From positions 21,766,898 through 21,830,897 of the forward strand of contig NW_024037076.1 in assembly GCF_015706575.1 (NCBI RefSeq): a stretch of 64,000 bases of DNA, read 5' to 3'. Under the pieces are notes generated by a model. It did no database searches. It saw only the letters and a program-made list of their open reading frames with translations, and had not been told where the DNA came from. Source of the stretch: Patiria miniata (taxonomy: Eukaryota; Echinodermata; Asteroidea; Valvatida; Asterinidae). The translations under genes and the position numbers were made by a program. Positions 11,286-23,000 of the stretch are shown in pieces. Each line of letters opens with the position of its first letter. Position 1 is the stretch's first letter.

Positions 11286-13088
11286 GTTATGATCTACTGA
11301 ATCCGAAAACCAATGTTTCCATTTTTTCCAACGCCATTATGTCGGCCATTTTGTATTGGGTTAAACTTTCTATTCCTTGGGATATAATAGCCATCTATCG
11401 CCGTTCAACATTCAAACACGATGTAACTATGGGTCGTTTGATGTTCGGGAATTAAAAGTGGCCCAAATAGTGTTTAATATGTGTACATATCGGTAATTTT
11501 TTTTGTTAATTTGTTGACTTTTTTCAACAACAATGTTCGGTACGTTTTGTACATTAAAACCGGGAGCCAAGGATGATGATCGGTATAGCCGAATGTTCGG
11601 TATAGCGGTGTTCGGTATAGCGGCGTTCCACTGTATTTGTAATTGACCTAAATGAGATACAAGTGTATAGGACTTGGTATAGTCAGAATTATAAGCAGAC
11701 TAGTAAGTATGGCTCCTGGTGAGATCAGTCTTGAGGATGCACTTATGCTTTCGAGAATGGATGTACCGGCATAGCAGGGAGAAGAAGAGGTGCAATAGTT
11801 TCATGCAGAAAACACAGTTGGCAGAAGTTAAGGGTCCGCTAATTATGCAGAACTGACTTCTCAGATTCTCATATGTAATGGACTGAGGTTAGGCTGCATG
11901 CGCAACACCTCCAGGAGAGAATAATAACCACACATTTTGGAGACCAGGGTAATTAAAATACAGGGATGCTGCCACCTACATCTTTGACCTACATCTAAAC
12001 TAGGGTCAAAATACAACATTCCGCTGTCGCATGCACCTACACAATACTCGATCTGCAGCACTAACATCATGGTTTATGACATCAGACACCATCAGATCGT
12101 TCTTCCCCTATCCCCGCGATGATGCCTTTTCCTCCGGATTCAGGTCCTCAAATATTAAACAATGTTCCCTTAAAGGTATTTTATTTATTTCATTTATTCA
12201 TCACCATCAGTTAAATATTTAATAACATTAATAACAGACGTACGTACCAACAAACGACTATCCTTTTCATGTCTTCGGACGTGTGTTGCACGATTAAAAC
12301 ACGCGCGCACATGTACCGTACCTTGTGCACAACGAAACGAATGAGGAAAACTGCGCTCCGGTTTTAGCGAGGTTCCGGCTATAACGACAGTATTGTGAAA
12401 GTCCATCGGACCTCGTTATAACGGGTGTCGACTGTATTGTGAACCGGACTTATCAGAATCAGAATTCAGGCTCATTCACTCCATCTATGAAAACATAAAG
12501 AATATAAACGTTACATTCTTCAACCTAAAGCAGTCTTCTTTTAATTATAATGCATATAAAAATAGGGTCATTATAATTACCCTTTTTTGTCAGTTTCGTA
12601 AGAACATGCGACTTTCGATTTTTAGTTGATGTCATGCAAACGCTAATTTGTGCACTCACTGTGTACCGCGGGGATCACCACTTTTATTTTCGTGTCATCG
12701 TATTGCGTTGTATTATTGACGGTTTACCCCTAAATTACCCCCAAACCCTGTCATCTGCCTACACATTCTAGTTTAACTAGTTGAGCGAGTATAATAACAT
12801 CAAAGTCGAAATGGTTTTTTTTTTTTTTTTGTGATTTTTTTTGGGGGAAATTAAAATATGGACAGCAGTGTGGCCTTCCTTACAAGCACTTCGGACGTCT
12901 TTGTTTTTCAAGTCAAGTGATCGACTGTTTTCTCATGTGAAGTTAATGTAGTCAGGATAAACTTTCTAGTCGTGTTATTAATATGCATACGAGCGAGTCA
13001 GGGAAGGATCTAGCTTTCAGGAAACAAGTTGATATTAGTGGTTGTTGAGTGAGGGCGTGCCGGAAGCTATTGGGTTCAGGGGCCTGCG
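11286..13088. mobile_element. pogo/Tigger-like ends and relics
   Basis: Two right-hand termini end in CTGTA: one at 11635 (GGTATAGCGGCGTTCCACTGTA region) and one at 12436 (CGTTATAACGGGTGTCGACTGTA region). CAGT termini next to TA with alternating CGGTATAGC or CGTTATAAC subterminal words are typical of pogo/Tigger-type DNA transposons. Matching left ends were not found, so these are fragments. The rest of the interval shows no gene; a poly-T tract is at about 12812-12830. Confidence 0.45.
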
Positions 13089-13110
13089 CCCCCCCCCCCC
13101 CCCCCCCCCC
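13089..13110. repeat. Poly-C tract
   Basis: A run of 22 C preceded by GGGGCCTGCG. The same arrangement (short GC-rich lead, then C-run) recurs at 1700 and 40903. Open frames through it are artefacts of the run. Confidence 0.9.
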
Positions 13111-13365
13111 ACCCCCAGTCGCCCCGGACATCTACAATTACGCTTTCTCATGCATTCTAAGGCAATTTGAGCCTAAATTTAGGAACTTTTGCATTCCATT
13201 TATTATTTTTAGCCCCATGTTAAAACTAGTAAATCAGCGGCGAAACAAGAAGGGGGTTTGCAACCAGCATGCAAGCAACATACATGTAGCTAGGCCAACG
13301 AAGGAGTTGGGGTGCCTATACGACGAATTACATGTTTCAATTTATACAGTTGAGAGGCCCATAAC

Positions 13366-13830
13366 TACACTCCACCAAAAAAGAAAGTCCCCCCCCCCCT
13401 TCCAATACTGTTTTGTCTAACTCAAAAACTATACTGAGCACCTCTCGCTCAAATAACGACTAATCAGTACAGAAATTCCTTAGCAATCCAGCCATACTCT
13501 TTATTTGGCCCAAAACAGGTGATAATGTGTACGAATTTAATTTATGACGAATGATACCGGAAAACAGTTGCACTTTTGTATACGTGCAAGTTGTGGTTCA
13601 CACTCACCTTGCACGTATACAAAAGTGCAACTTTTTTCGGTTACCAGTTTGTCATAAATTGCATAATTTTGTACACAATATCACTGTTTTGGGCCAAACA
13701 AAGAGTATATGGCTGGATTGCTAAGGAATTTCTGTACTGATCAGTCGTAATTTGAGCAAGATGTGCCCAGTAGTTTTTGAGTTATACAAAAAATATTGAG
13801 GGGGGGGACTTTTTTTTTTGGTTGAGTGTA
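13366..13830. mobile_element. Foldback element (465 bp palindrome)
   Basis: Almost the whole element is one inverted repeat: it starts TACACTCCACCAAAAAAGAA with a C-run and ends with a G-run and TTGGTTGAGTGTA. The inner arms meet at about 13565-13640, where CTTGCACGTATACAAAAGTG mirrors its partner around a short spacer. It encodes nothing and would fold into a hairpin of about 220 bp. Confidence 0.85.
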
Positions 13831-14160
13831 AACGGTACACTTATGCCTACAGGCATTCCATCCAGTACGGTAGTCTAATGTAGCCTGTTGATGGCCCCTA
13901 CGTGGCGCGGCCCCTAACGTTGCGCACTTTGATTTTTCGCCCCACGAGCGCCTTAACTCAAATTTCACAGTAAGTTGACATCACGCTCTAAACATACCCG
14001 TTTATAAATTTTGAGTTTTTACCTGTTTTTTTTCCTGCACGATTTTCCCTTTTAACCGGGCCGCAGGATTTTTTTTTAAACATCAAACTGTTACTGGTTT
14101 ATCAGAATTCGTCACCTTTAAAGGCGTTCTTATGTAATTTACTTGGATTTTTTTATAAGA

Positions 14161-15285
14161 CTTATTATAGATTTTTCCAAAGCTTTTGATACCCTAGATC
14201 ACGACATTTTATTGTAAAAGTTGAATTATTATGGTATTCGTGGTACCGCGTTATCTTGGTTTAATAGTTATCTCTCAAATAGAAAGCAGTTTGTCTCAAT
14301 TAGCAATTAACCTCGTCTCAGCGCACCCTTACTTGTGGAGTTCCTCAAGGTTCTATTCTGAGACCTCTACTTTTTCTTATTTACATAAATGACTTCACTA
14401 GGTCTTCTAATCTCTTGTCATACATTTTATTTGCTGATGACTCAAATGTATTTTACAGTCATAAAGATATTGATGTTCTAATTAATACTGTAAATTCCGA
14501 ATTAATTAAAGTATCGGACTGGATCAAATCCAACAGATTATCTCTAAACTTAAAGAAAACCACGTGTATGTTATTTAGCCGCACTCTCCAAAAATTACCA
14601 AGAATTATAACTAATTGATAACGCAATGATTTCTGAAACTACTAGCACTAAATTTTAAGGTATACTCGTTGATAATAAGTTGTCATGGAAATATCACATT
14701 GACCATTATGTAAAATTGTCTCAAGAAATATAGGTGTTATTAATAGAATAAAAAAATATTTATTCCCCCATCATATTTTGTTTACCTTGTATAATACTTT
14801 AGTTTTATCCTACTTAAACTATGGAATTCTAGCCTGGGGGAACGTATCCCGGTGTCACCTAACAGACTCCTTGTACTCCAGAAGAAGGCTTCATGCGTAT
14901 TATAAACAATGCAAATTTCCAAGCCCCTGGTGATCCCCTGTTCTATTCTCTCAAAACATTAAATATATATGATCTTTACACCTTTCAGCTCGGTATCTTC
15001 ATGCACCAAATATCTCAGATTGTTATTCCATGTTGTCTTGCATCAGTTTTCACTAGAAACACGCCATTCATTCTCATGCAACCCGACAATCTACCCATTA
15101 TCATCTCCCCAATGTCCGTACCACACTCGCCCAAAAAGCCATTCCCTTCCAAGGTCCCAAGCTATGGACCTCCCTCCAGCGGCCCTTGCAAAATACCAAA
15201 TCTGATATCATATTAAAAAAAACCTTCAAGCAATTCTTTTTAAATAAATACGCCTAAGCCTTGTTCGCTATTTATCTTGTCATAT
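14161..15285 (+). mobile_element. 5'-truncated LINE, CR1/Jockey-like reverse transcriptase
   Basis: Reverse-transcriptase blocks follow in order: DFSKAFDTLDHDIL (14168), then GVPQGSILRPLLFLIYIND (about 14338-14394), the catalytic FADDSN with DWIKSNRLSLNLKKT (14430-14560), then LSWKYHI and YLNYGILAWGN (to about 14850). A C-terminal tail follows to about 15250. Several frame changes and stops interrupt the protein, and the endonuclease half is absent. It is a dead 5'-truncated copy. Confidence 0.85.
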
Positions 15286-15300
15286 TTTAATGTATATTAT

Positions 15301-15794
15301 GGTGTTCTATAGACGCCAAATCTGCGTCGCGTCGTGCTTTCACGTCGTGCCGTCGCGTCGTACCGTCGCGTCGTGCCGTCGTCCGTCGCGTCGTGCCGTC
15401 GCCCGTCGCGTCGTGGCGTCGCGTCGTGCCGTCGCCCGTCGCGTCGTGCGGTCGCCTCTTAAATTACCGTTTCTAAGCACGTACACTGCAAGAGGAAGCA
15501 ACGCACCTTCACACGTCGCGTCGTGCCGTCGTGCGTCGCGTCCTGCCGTCGTCCGTCGCGTCGTGCCGTCGCCCGTCGCGTCGTGCCGTCGCCTGTTACC
15601 TCGGCGCCTCTAAGTAGACTGCTTGAAGAGGCGACGCACACATTGCCCGTCGCGTCGTGCCGTCGCCCGTCGCGTCGTGCCGTCGCCCGTCGCATCGTGC
15701 CGTCGCGTCGTGCCGTCGCCCCTCGCGTCGTGCCGTCGCCCGTCGCGTGACTGTATCTTTCTTGGCAATAGGTGGCGCCTTCATTCTTCATGTA
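15301..15794 (+). repeat. CpG-rich minisatellite element, copy 1
   Basis: Three arrays of a 13-bp module, CCGTCGCGTCGTG, often alternating with a 7-bp CCGTCGC, are separated by two unique spacers (about 15460-15515 and 15597-15650). It starts GGTGTTCTATAGACGCC and ends TTGGCAATAGGTGGCGCCTTC. All six frames read as Arg/Ser/Val-rich nonsense because the repeat lacks stops. The same element occurs inverted at 17444-17914. Confidence 0.9.
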
Positions 15795-16399
15795 CATGTG
15801 TTTAATAGAAAGGGGTGTAATCATACATTTCGCCACTACATTTTAAGTTAAATGGAGTTTGGCCGCCACCATGCATTAAAGTTTTTATCAGACTTGTGTT
15901 TTCTTAAAAAGAAGTGGTTTTCTGGCTAGGAAAATAGCAAGGAAGAACCGGTTTTGTGCGAGCAAAATTCAGGGAACAATCTGTTGATACTAATAACTTG
16001 TTGGAAAGTTCCAAAGTCATTCCAAGAAAGTTGCCGCCGTGAATAAGGGTTTAAAACAAGGGAGGAGGATGGTATTTGCTATCAGAATCAGCAGGGCCGT
16101 TCCTCATTCTTTTCTTTTTATGGGATGTATGATATAATTGGAGTACGAGGGGCTCTGCGAGCTGATGAATCTTTTTGAAAACATTGTATTTGCTACCAGC
16201 TAGGGAAGATTTCCGTTTATTTAAGACTTAGAGGCACTGGTATGGATACCTGTGTAAGTATATGACTAAACTGCCCTTGTTTAGGTTTTTTTTTTCTTTT
16301 TTGGAAATTCAATACGCATATAGGGAGTAACATCAGTTCTACTGCTGGGTTGCGGTGATGGGTGGGTTACAACTTATCAACACATACCTCGCCAGCGGG
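15795..16399. other. Spacer without recognisable feature
   Basis: Ordinary AT-rich sequence between the minisatellite element and the retroposon tail. I see no exon, RNA gene or clear repeat in it. Confidence 0.5.
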
Positions 16400-16645
16400 C
16401 CCTTAGATTGGTGATAACCGGAGAGCGGGAGTTTCAAAAAAACTCATCCGGTGTTTACGCGACGCAGGGACTGGTTTGTGGCAGCAATTATGCGCCGCAG
16501 CACCTAGCAAAAAGGTGCTCCATAATGGGTCTCATAATGTTCATATACTTCATTTACGCTTTGGTAGCATTCTCCCCCAGCGCTTTGTATCCTCTGGCAA
16601 AAAGCGCTATATAAATACAGTTATTATTATTATTATTATTATTGT
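16400..16645 (+). mobile_element. Retroposon 3' tail with (ATT)n
   Basis: The sequence ends in AAAGCGCTATATAAATACAG followed by a TTA microsatellite at 16619-16643. This tail style is common in CR1/L2-type LINEs and SINEs that use their tails. The upstream boundary is uncertain, and no tRNA-like A and B boxes were recognised. Confidence 0.45.
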
Positions 16646-16859
16646 GTACATGTGGTTTTTTGTTTCTAGTTCACTTAATGATTTGATTTATACCGGTGAT
16701 AATATGCCGTCCCACCTGTGTTTTTCTTTTGTGTGTGTCGGGGGAAACAGTGCATATTTTCTGTGCCCTTTTTACGCACTTCATCAGTCACCCTTTGTTT
16801 AGTTCTTTTATACGTATTTACTTTATTGCTAATGATGGTTAAGAATATTTTACGCGTGA

Positions 16860-17250
16860 GCATTTCTTGTAATGATCAGATTAAGTGGATTCCTTATTTT
16901 GTATTTTTTACTTCGAATTCCATGCCTAAATGACCAGTATGTTAGTTCTGTTCTTCAAGAAGTTCCAATAGGATTTGTACGTTCTCCTCATCCACGTGTT
17001 TTTTTCTTGGATGGTGGAGATGGGTTCATCCTTGATCGGACCAGGCCATCTTTTATGTTTTTTTGTCGTTTGTATGCCAGGATGGGTTGGGTTGCAAAGA
17101 GTGCACTTAGAAAATCATTATCGCTGATCAGATTCCAGTGTTTCAGAAGGGCCTGCTTAAGAGCTGGGTGTTTAATTTGTGGGTGGTAGGGTAAAACAAA
17201 GACCAGCGGGATATTCTTTTCGGATTTTGCACGCTTTTTAGAGTTCACGG
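16860..17250 (-). mobile_element. Retroelement fragment, possibly Penelope-like
   Basis: An 86-codon minus-strand frame (17248 to 16988) reads IPLVFVLPYHPQIKHPAL, then LLKHWNLISDNDFLSALF, QPILAYKR and NIKDGLVRSRM. This matches my recollection of the region between the reverse transcriptase and the GIY-YIG endonuclease in Penelope-like elements (RRP..LRDLLVRA). A short KYKIRNPLNL piece follows downstream near 16890. No GIY-YIG motif is visible. It is a fragment. Confidence 0.45.
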
Positions 17251-17443
17251 AATCGCGTGTTTATGTGCTTTGTTGTTTGACAATTGGAAGCAGAAAAAAA
17301 TCTATGCATTTTGAAATTGATTGAGCCGGACCTCCGCAACCACTAATAATAGGCCTCCCCACAAACCGTGTACAAACTGTACGACATTGCAATTTGCAAC
17401 ACTTTCACCGCACGGCACGCATGTCATAAATACTGTACAGGTA

Positions 17444-17914
17444 CATGAAAAATGAAGGCGCCACCTATTGCCAAGAAACTACAGTCACGCGACGTGCGAC
17501 GGCACGACGCGACGGGCGACGGCACGACGCGACGGTACGACGCGACGGGCGACGGCACGACGCGACGGGCAATGTGTGCGTCGCCTCTTCAAGCATTCTA
17601 CTTAGAAGCGCCGAGGTAACAGGCGACGGCACGACGCGACGGGCGACGGCACGACGCGACGGACGACGGCACGACGCGACTGACGACGGCACGACGCGAC
17701 CTGTGAAGAAGCGTCGCTTCCTCATGCAATGTACGTGCTTAGAAACGGTAATTTAAGAGGCGACGGCACGACGCGACGGGCGATGGCACGACGCGACGCC
17801 ACGACGCGACGGGCGACGGCACGACGCAACGGACGACGGCACGACGCGACGGTACGACGCGACGGCACGACGTGAAAGCACGACGCGACGCAGATTTGGC
17901 GTCTATAGAACACC
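17444..17914 (-). repeat. CpG-rich minisatellite element, copy 2 (inverted)
   Basis: Reverse complement of the element at 15301-15794: it starts with AATGAAGGCGCCACCTATTG and ends GGCGTCTATAGAACACC. The same three arrays and both unique spacers are kept (CTTAGAAACGGTAATTTAAG near 17738), with different numbers of units per array. The pair could be long terminal inverted repeats of one 2.6-kb composite or two separate insertions. Confidence 0.9.
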
Positions 17915-18591
17915 ATAGTATATGCTCCAATAAATTTGGATCATTTCATTCTAATAAAATTATCGACATGTACGTACTCTTTCTTTTCACTTTATAATGA
18001 AATCGATTTTCTCTTGCCTAGTTCAACTTGAGTCATTTTCACTATTAACGTTTAGCTACTGATCAGAGGTGTTCTTCTTGCTTGTGTAAATGATTTTGTT
18101 CTATCATCATTTTTACCTACATATTATTGTAGTTTATTTTCATTTGTTCCGGTTTGCCTTCCATCCCCATTGTCTTGTTTCATTCATGTTTGTTGTGTTT
18201 ATAATCCATTTGTCTGTGTATATAATCATGCTAATTATCGGGGTCCATACCCACAAGCTAATCTTTCTTATAGATTCCACATCTCTATTAATTGTATTTT
18301 TTATCTGCTTATTACCTTGTACTCATGTAAATTCAAGACTTAGATTTGTTCAAGTGCACCACGTGGCCGATTAATTTTGTGCCCGATTTCGAGACGCCAC
18401 CATTTTTTAAATTTCGGACTAAAGTTTATGACCTTCAAATTATTCACAAGGGTTCATCTTCATGAATTATTAGAATAGTACCAGTATATACTTAAGTGAA
18501 TCAATTTGAAACCTGTCAACAAAGCGATTGAAAACAAATATGTTGCAACCTGACGCCACTTTTTTTTTTTCATTTAATATATACTTAATGA
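17915..18591. other. AT-rich spacer
   Basis: AT-rich sequence with no recognisable gene or repeat boundary. A 94-codon open frame (18090-18374) has a hydrophobic, low-complexity composition and no domain, so I do not call it. Confidence 0.5.
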
Positions 18592-19443
18592 CAACCTCGT
18601 CCCCAGTGCTTACTTTATTTCCAACGTCGTTTCCAATAGTTACCTATTTGCACAACCGTCTTTGTTTCCATTCAACTCCGGTATCTACAGGATTTAGATA
18701 TGGGTAAGATAGATTATCGCCGAAATTTGTCCCCTTTTTGGCCGTTAAGAACCCCGAACGTCCTCAAATACACCCCAATCCTTACCCAAACCTCAAATGA
18801 AAGCATGGGCCTGACCAATAGGGAAAAACAAGACACCGGACTAGTTGTACCTGCATTAACACTCTCTTGCTTTTTCTTTTTCTTTTGAATTCGTAAACCA
18901 TAAAAATTAATCAATATGCAAACTTATCTATGCCAATTGCTCGGCGACTGAATCAATTTTCCTTGTTTTGTTTTATTTGCCTGTTTGGTCCCATTGGTAG
19001 GTGAAGGCAGTCACATGTGACATCAAGGGCACCTGCAGGCTGCCCCGGGAAAGCTACTTCAGCCCCAAGGCCCGAGTTCAGCAGCCTATAGAATTCCCCG
19101 GCGGTATCGGCCTTTGCACCATGCTCAGCTGGCAAGACCGCGTCACGTAGTGTCTGAACCGTGCTCTGACGCCTCATCACTCTCTCCACCTGTGTGTAGT
19201 GCTTGTATGTCTTCCGCGACGCAAATCTGCAGTAGTCCATTCACGATCTTCAAAGAAGTCTGAAGATGCAAAATACAACTTCAGTCTTGAGTTGGGTCCA
19301 TTGCAAAATAATGATCCAATACCAGGGTGAGAGATGAGAGCAGGTAGTGGTGGGCGCGTACTGCATGCTCGACACCCTGGGGGGGGGGGGGGGAAGCAGG
19401 TAGTGGTGGGCGCGTACTGCTCGACACCCTGGGGACGAGGTTG
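18592..19443 (+). mobile_element. CAACCTCGTCCCCAG element, complete copy (852 bp)
   Basis: Starts CAACCTCGTCCCCAGTGC and ends CTGGGGACGAGGTTG (15-bp perfect TIR). The right subterminal region contains a partly duplicated GTAGTGGTGGGCGCGTACTG motif and a G-run (about 19379-19393). The interior differs from the 3724-4238 copy, so internal sequence is exchanged between family members. No target duplication is obvious. It lies about 530 bp upstream of the RHEB start codon. Confidence 0.8.
18953..19240 (-). pseudogene. GC-rich open frame inside the element, possible captured gene fragment
   Basis: A 95-codon minus-strand frame contains FASRKTYKHYTQVERVMRRQ and STVQTLRDAVLPAEHGAKAD. Its GC content and even residue composition differ from the AT-rich sequence around it. 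I do not recognise the family. The duplicate fragment at 7793-7950 lacks most of it, which fits a variable insert carried by a non-autonomous element. It may equally be chance. Confidence 0.3.
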
Positions 19444-19693
19444 ACTCCATGAAGGTCAGTTATTGCAAAAATTATGATATTAAGACCATATACTATAGCT
19501 ATATTGAATAGCTCTATGGATAAGACATGAATCTGGGACTGAGAAACATTTCCCAATTTTGTTAGGAAAAACTTTCTGGCCATATCTGGCCATCACTTTT
19601 CACCCTGTGCACAAACCGTATGAGAATCTCTCCTTGCGAATGAAAAAGAAGCAGAAAGGAAATCAGTAATCCGTCATTAAAAACGGCACGGGC

Positions 19694-19705
19694 GCCGCCA
19701 TCTTG
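19694..19705 (-). promoter_or_regulatory. YY1-type motif in the presumed RHEB promoter
   Basis: GCCGCCATCTTG is the reverse complement of CAAGATGGCGGC, the classical YY1 core-promoter site found near many metazoan transcription starts. It lies about 270 bp upstream of the RHEB ATG in a locally GC-rich patch with no TATA box visible. A short upstream frame (ATG at 19710, stop 19725-19727) follows it directly. Confidence 0.5.
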
Positions 19706-19973
19706 CATTATGTCGTGCCCAGTGTAAATTTTCCAGCATATGTACATACAGAAGAGTACGCTTTCATAGTATGAGGTTGCGGTGAACCCTTGATTTAGAC
19801 TGGTGCCACTATACGCAGATCGCAGCTATAATATAAATTTGAAAGGGTACCCGCCGGTGTTTTTTTAGGAGAAAGTTTATTATTTAGCAAGTAGTCATAC
19901 TCATAGGTCTACATGTCACAGAGCTAGTAGAAAGAACACTATTTTTACATCAGAAAAACTATAATTGTTCAAA

Positions 19974-20028
19974 ATGCCACCTCCACAAAAAGACAGATGT
20001 ATAGCCGTTATGGGCTTCAGATCTGTTG
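19974..20028 (+). CDS. RHEB: RHEB coding exon 1
   Basis: Encodes MPPPQKDRCIAVMGFRSV plus the first base of a Gly codon. The ATG in AAAATGCC is the first in-frame start, and the peptide aligns with the human N-terminus with one extra residue. Donor is G/GTAAGT, a near-perfect consensus. Confidence 0.96.
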
Positions 20029-23000
20029 GTAAGTACTAAAAAACATGATCATCGTTGGGTGCAAACTAGCCCGACTGCGTCTGGCCGTACAGTACTATCG
20101 CTAGCCCCATAAATGTGGCCTATTTACTGGACTGCCTCCGTAAACATAGGCCACACATCCACATGTACAAAAATCGTGTCGACTTTGCCAAATTTTGATT
20201 TTCACATTTAGGCTTAGTTTGTAGGGTTTTTTTTGCTTTAGAAGCATACTCACCCTCTTTATAGGCTAATCAGAAAGTGCTGCCTTTTTCAGATGTCTAA
20301 TTTTTGTGAAATTTCATGTTGAAATTTTGATACGCAAACGTGTAAAAATGAATCTGGAAATTTCACGAAAAATTAGACATCTGAAAAAGGCAGAACTTTC
20401 TGATTAGCCTATAAAGAGGGTGAGTATGCTTCTAAAGCAAAAAAACCCTACAAACTAAGCCTAAATGTGAAAATCAAAATTTGGCAAAGTGGACACGATT
20501 TTTGTACATGTGGATGTGTGGCCTATGTTTACGGAGGCAGTCCAGTAAATAGGCCACATTTATGGGGCTATACTATCGCAAGCTCTGTAGTACGGCCAGA
20601 CGCCCAATGCTTCCACAAAGACTGAATTTTTTCCCCGCTGATGTAGCGATTTTGCTACAGATTTTGATCGAGATTATCTTTTCATCCAGGACACAAATTT
20701 CCAAAGTTAAGGTTCTTAGTCGTAGAGCAACTCATACCTTTTCGAAAAAACGTTCTTTGGTCTCAATATTTTCATCCGATCTGGCCAAAAGACGACTTAA
20801 GTTTTAGTCATCATCTTCCACAAATATCGTCCTGAAAATGTCCTCCATGCGATTTCAAAATGGCGGCCGTGTTGTAATGTATGCATTATGCGAGCGTGCT
20901 TGCGTAAGATAACTTACCTGCCGCCATTATTTAGTTCATGACCTCGTGTTTGTATGGCCAGCCGCGCCGGGCGCCCGACAAACTTCATAAACTATGATGC
21001 ATATTCATTATCTTGAATCTGAAAAAAGTGGTGATTGGGTATCCGATTTTTTCCGAAATATGGGCACATTTGGTTTGAAAAACCATCATTTTTTGAAATA
21101 TCCCTGAAACAAACCCTTACACAATGGAACAGCAATAGCCTATATACTGGGTGATTGGCAGACTTTCGAAGTAGATTTAGCAGAATTTTCCATGGTATTA
21201 GTATTACGGTCATCCTGCCATGTAAGACTGTTAGTCTGGTATCCACTGGTGGGACTCCTACTGTTTTGCGCATGTGGAACCCGGGGTACCAGAGTGTCAT
21301 GCCTGTCTTTGATTTTCTGATCATTTTGAAAACATTCATTGTGACAAAGTTGTGCCGTATTTCACTTCGAATTTCTTGACAATGACAGATCCAACACTCG
21401 CGTAAATTCACAGGAAGCCTAACAAGTAAGTGATTTACCTATTGACAAAATTATACGTGGTTATATGTAGCGGATCAAAAGTTATAATGATTTCGCTTGT
21501 ATTTATGCGAGGGAAGCGCGTGGCGTTGTATACAACGCCACGTTCACGGGTCTAGATTAACTCCAGCTGATTTAGCGCTGGAGACAGATTAGCCCCATAA
21601 ATGTGGCCAATTTACTGGACTACCTCCGTAAATAAAGGCCACACTTCCACCATGTACAAAAACATGTCGAACTTTGTCAAATTTTGATTTTCACATTTAG
21701 GCTTAGTTTGTAATTGTAGTTTATTCTAGAGACAGTTGTACGTTGTAAAGTGAGATTTTAAGAGACCTTAAGAAACGGTCTCCACAAAATTACCCTTTTT
21801 CCCTCTATTATCCCAACCCAGATTCCATTTACATACCTCATAACCATGCAGCAGTCATTCACAAAGCTAATGATCGACTTCAAACAGAACCAAAAAAAAA
21901 CTTTAAAAAAGAAAAATGTTGATGATTTCGGTGGCATGTCCATAACAAATGTCCAGTTTCAACAACTGCTTTCCACGACAATGCACCAGACGAAAATTGA
22001 ACCCACTAGCGGCACCTGAAAGCGGTGTGGTACCTACATCATGCGAACAGATTGTTCGATTGTCATCACGTGATGCATTGCATTTGCATAATTAACCATG
22101 CAACATGGATGACAGCCATGAAACTGGACTTTTTTATGAACAAGCCACAAAAAAAGAAGTGGAATTTATAAAAAATAAAATATAAATCCCCCCACCCCGA
22201 CCAATTTTTTTTTTCAACCTTGAGCGATAAAAACCTTAAAATTAATGTTGATCGGCCTTATGATCGACTTAAAACAGAACAAAAGTTACTAAAATATGAA
22301 AAATATTGGTGATTTCCGCCACTTAAAAAAAAACGTCCTGTGCCGCTGTACTGTCATGCATGGCTGTGTTGTGGTATTGTGAGCTTGTACAGATTAGCCA
22401 ATCGAGGAGTAATCTGATGCTGATCGGCACAAGCAATAACCACAACACCATGACAGCAGCGGCACTGGATTTTTTTTCTTAAGAAGACACCGAAATCATC
22501 AATATTTTTCATATTTTAGTAACATTTGTTCTGTTTCAAGTCGATCATTTAGCTTCGTGAATGACTGAGTGCAAACTATGAGGTATGTTCTGGGTTGGGA
22601 TATCTTGTCATGTTTATGGAAGCTGGGTTTTTTTTAGGGTCTCTTACAATCTCACATTTACAACGTAATTTTGTCTCCAGTGTTACATGTGAGTTCCTGA
22701 TGAGCACATCAGCTGGAGTTACTAAAGCTAGATTTAGACTACTTCCAGAACTGTAAGGTTTTTACAAACCTTACAGATAGACTAGTTGAAGTTGCTGTGT
22801 CAGAAACTTGTCAATTTTTTACGAAATGTTATGCCCCAGTATTTCACAGGCATTATTTTGACATGGTTATGTACCTCTAGGGTGGGTTCAATGTCAAACA
22901 AAAGCATGAAATTTGGTTGAGAGCACAGCACCCTCAGTCAACAGCCAACGATGACAGCTGGCCGAGTAAACTCTCTGTGATCTCTGTTTATAGCGAAATT

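Noticed and set aside
13049-13420. 123-codon frame through a poly-C tract
   Set aside because: It depends on the C-run and overlaps the end of the foldback element.
15290-15836. Arg/Ser/Val-rich frames in both CpG-rich arrays
   Set aside because: Stop-free minisatellite translated in every frame, with no protein-like composition.
18090-18374. 94-codon hydrophobic frame
   Set aside because: AT-rich low-complexity translation without conserved features.
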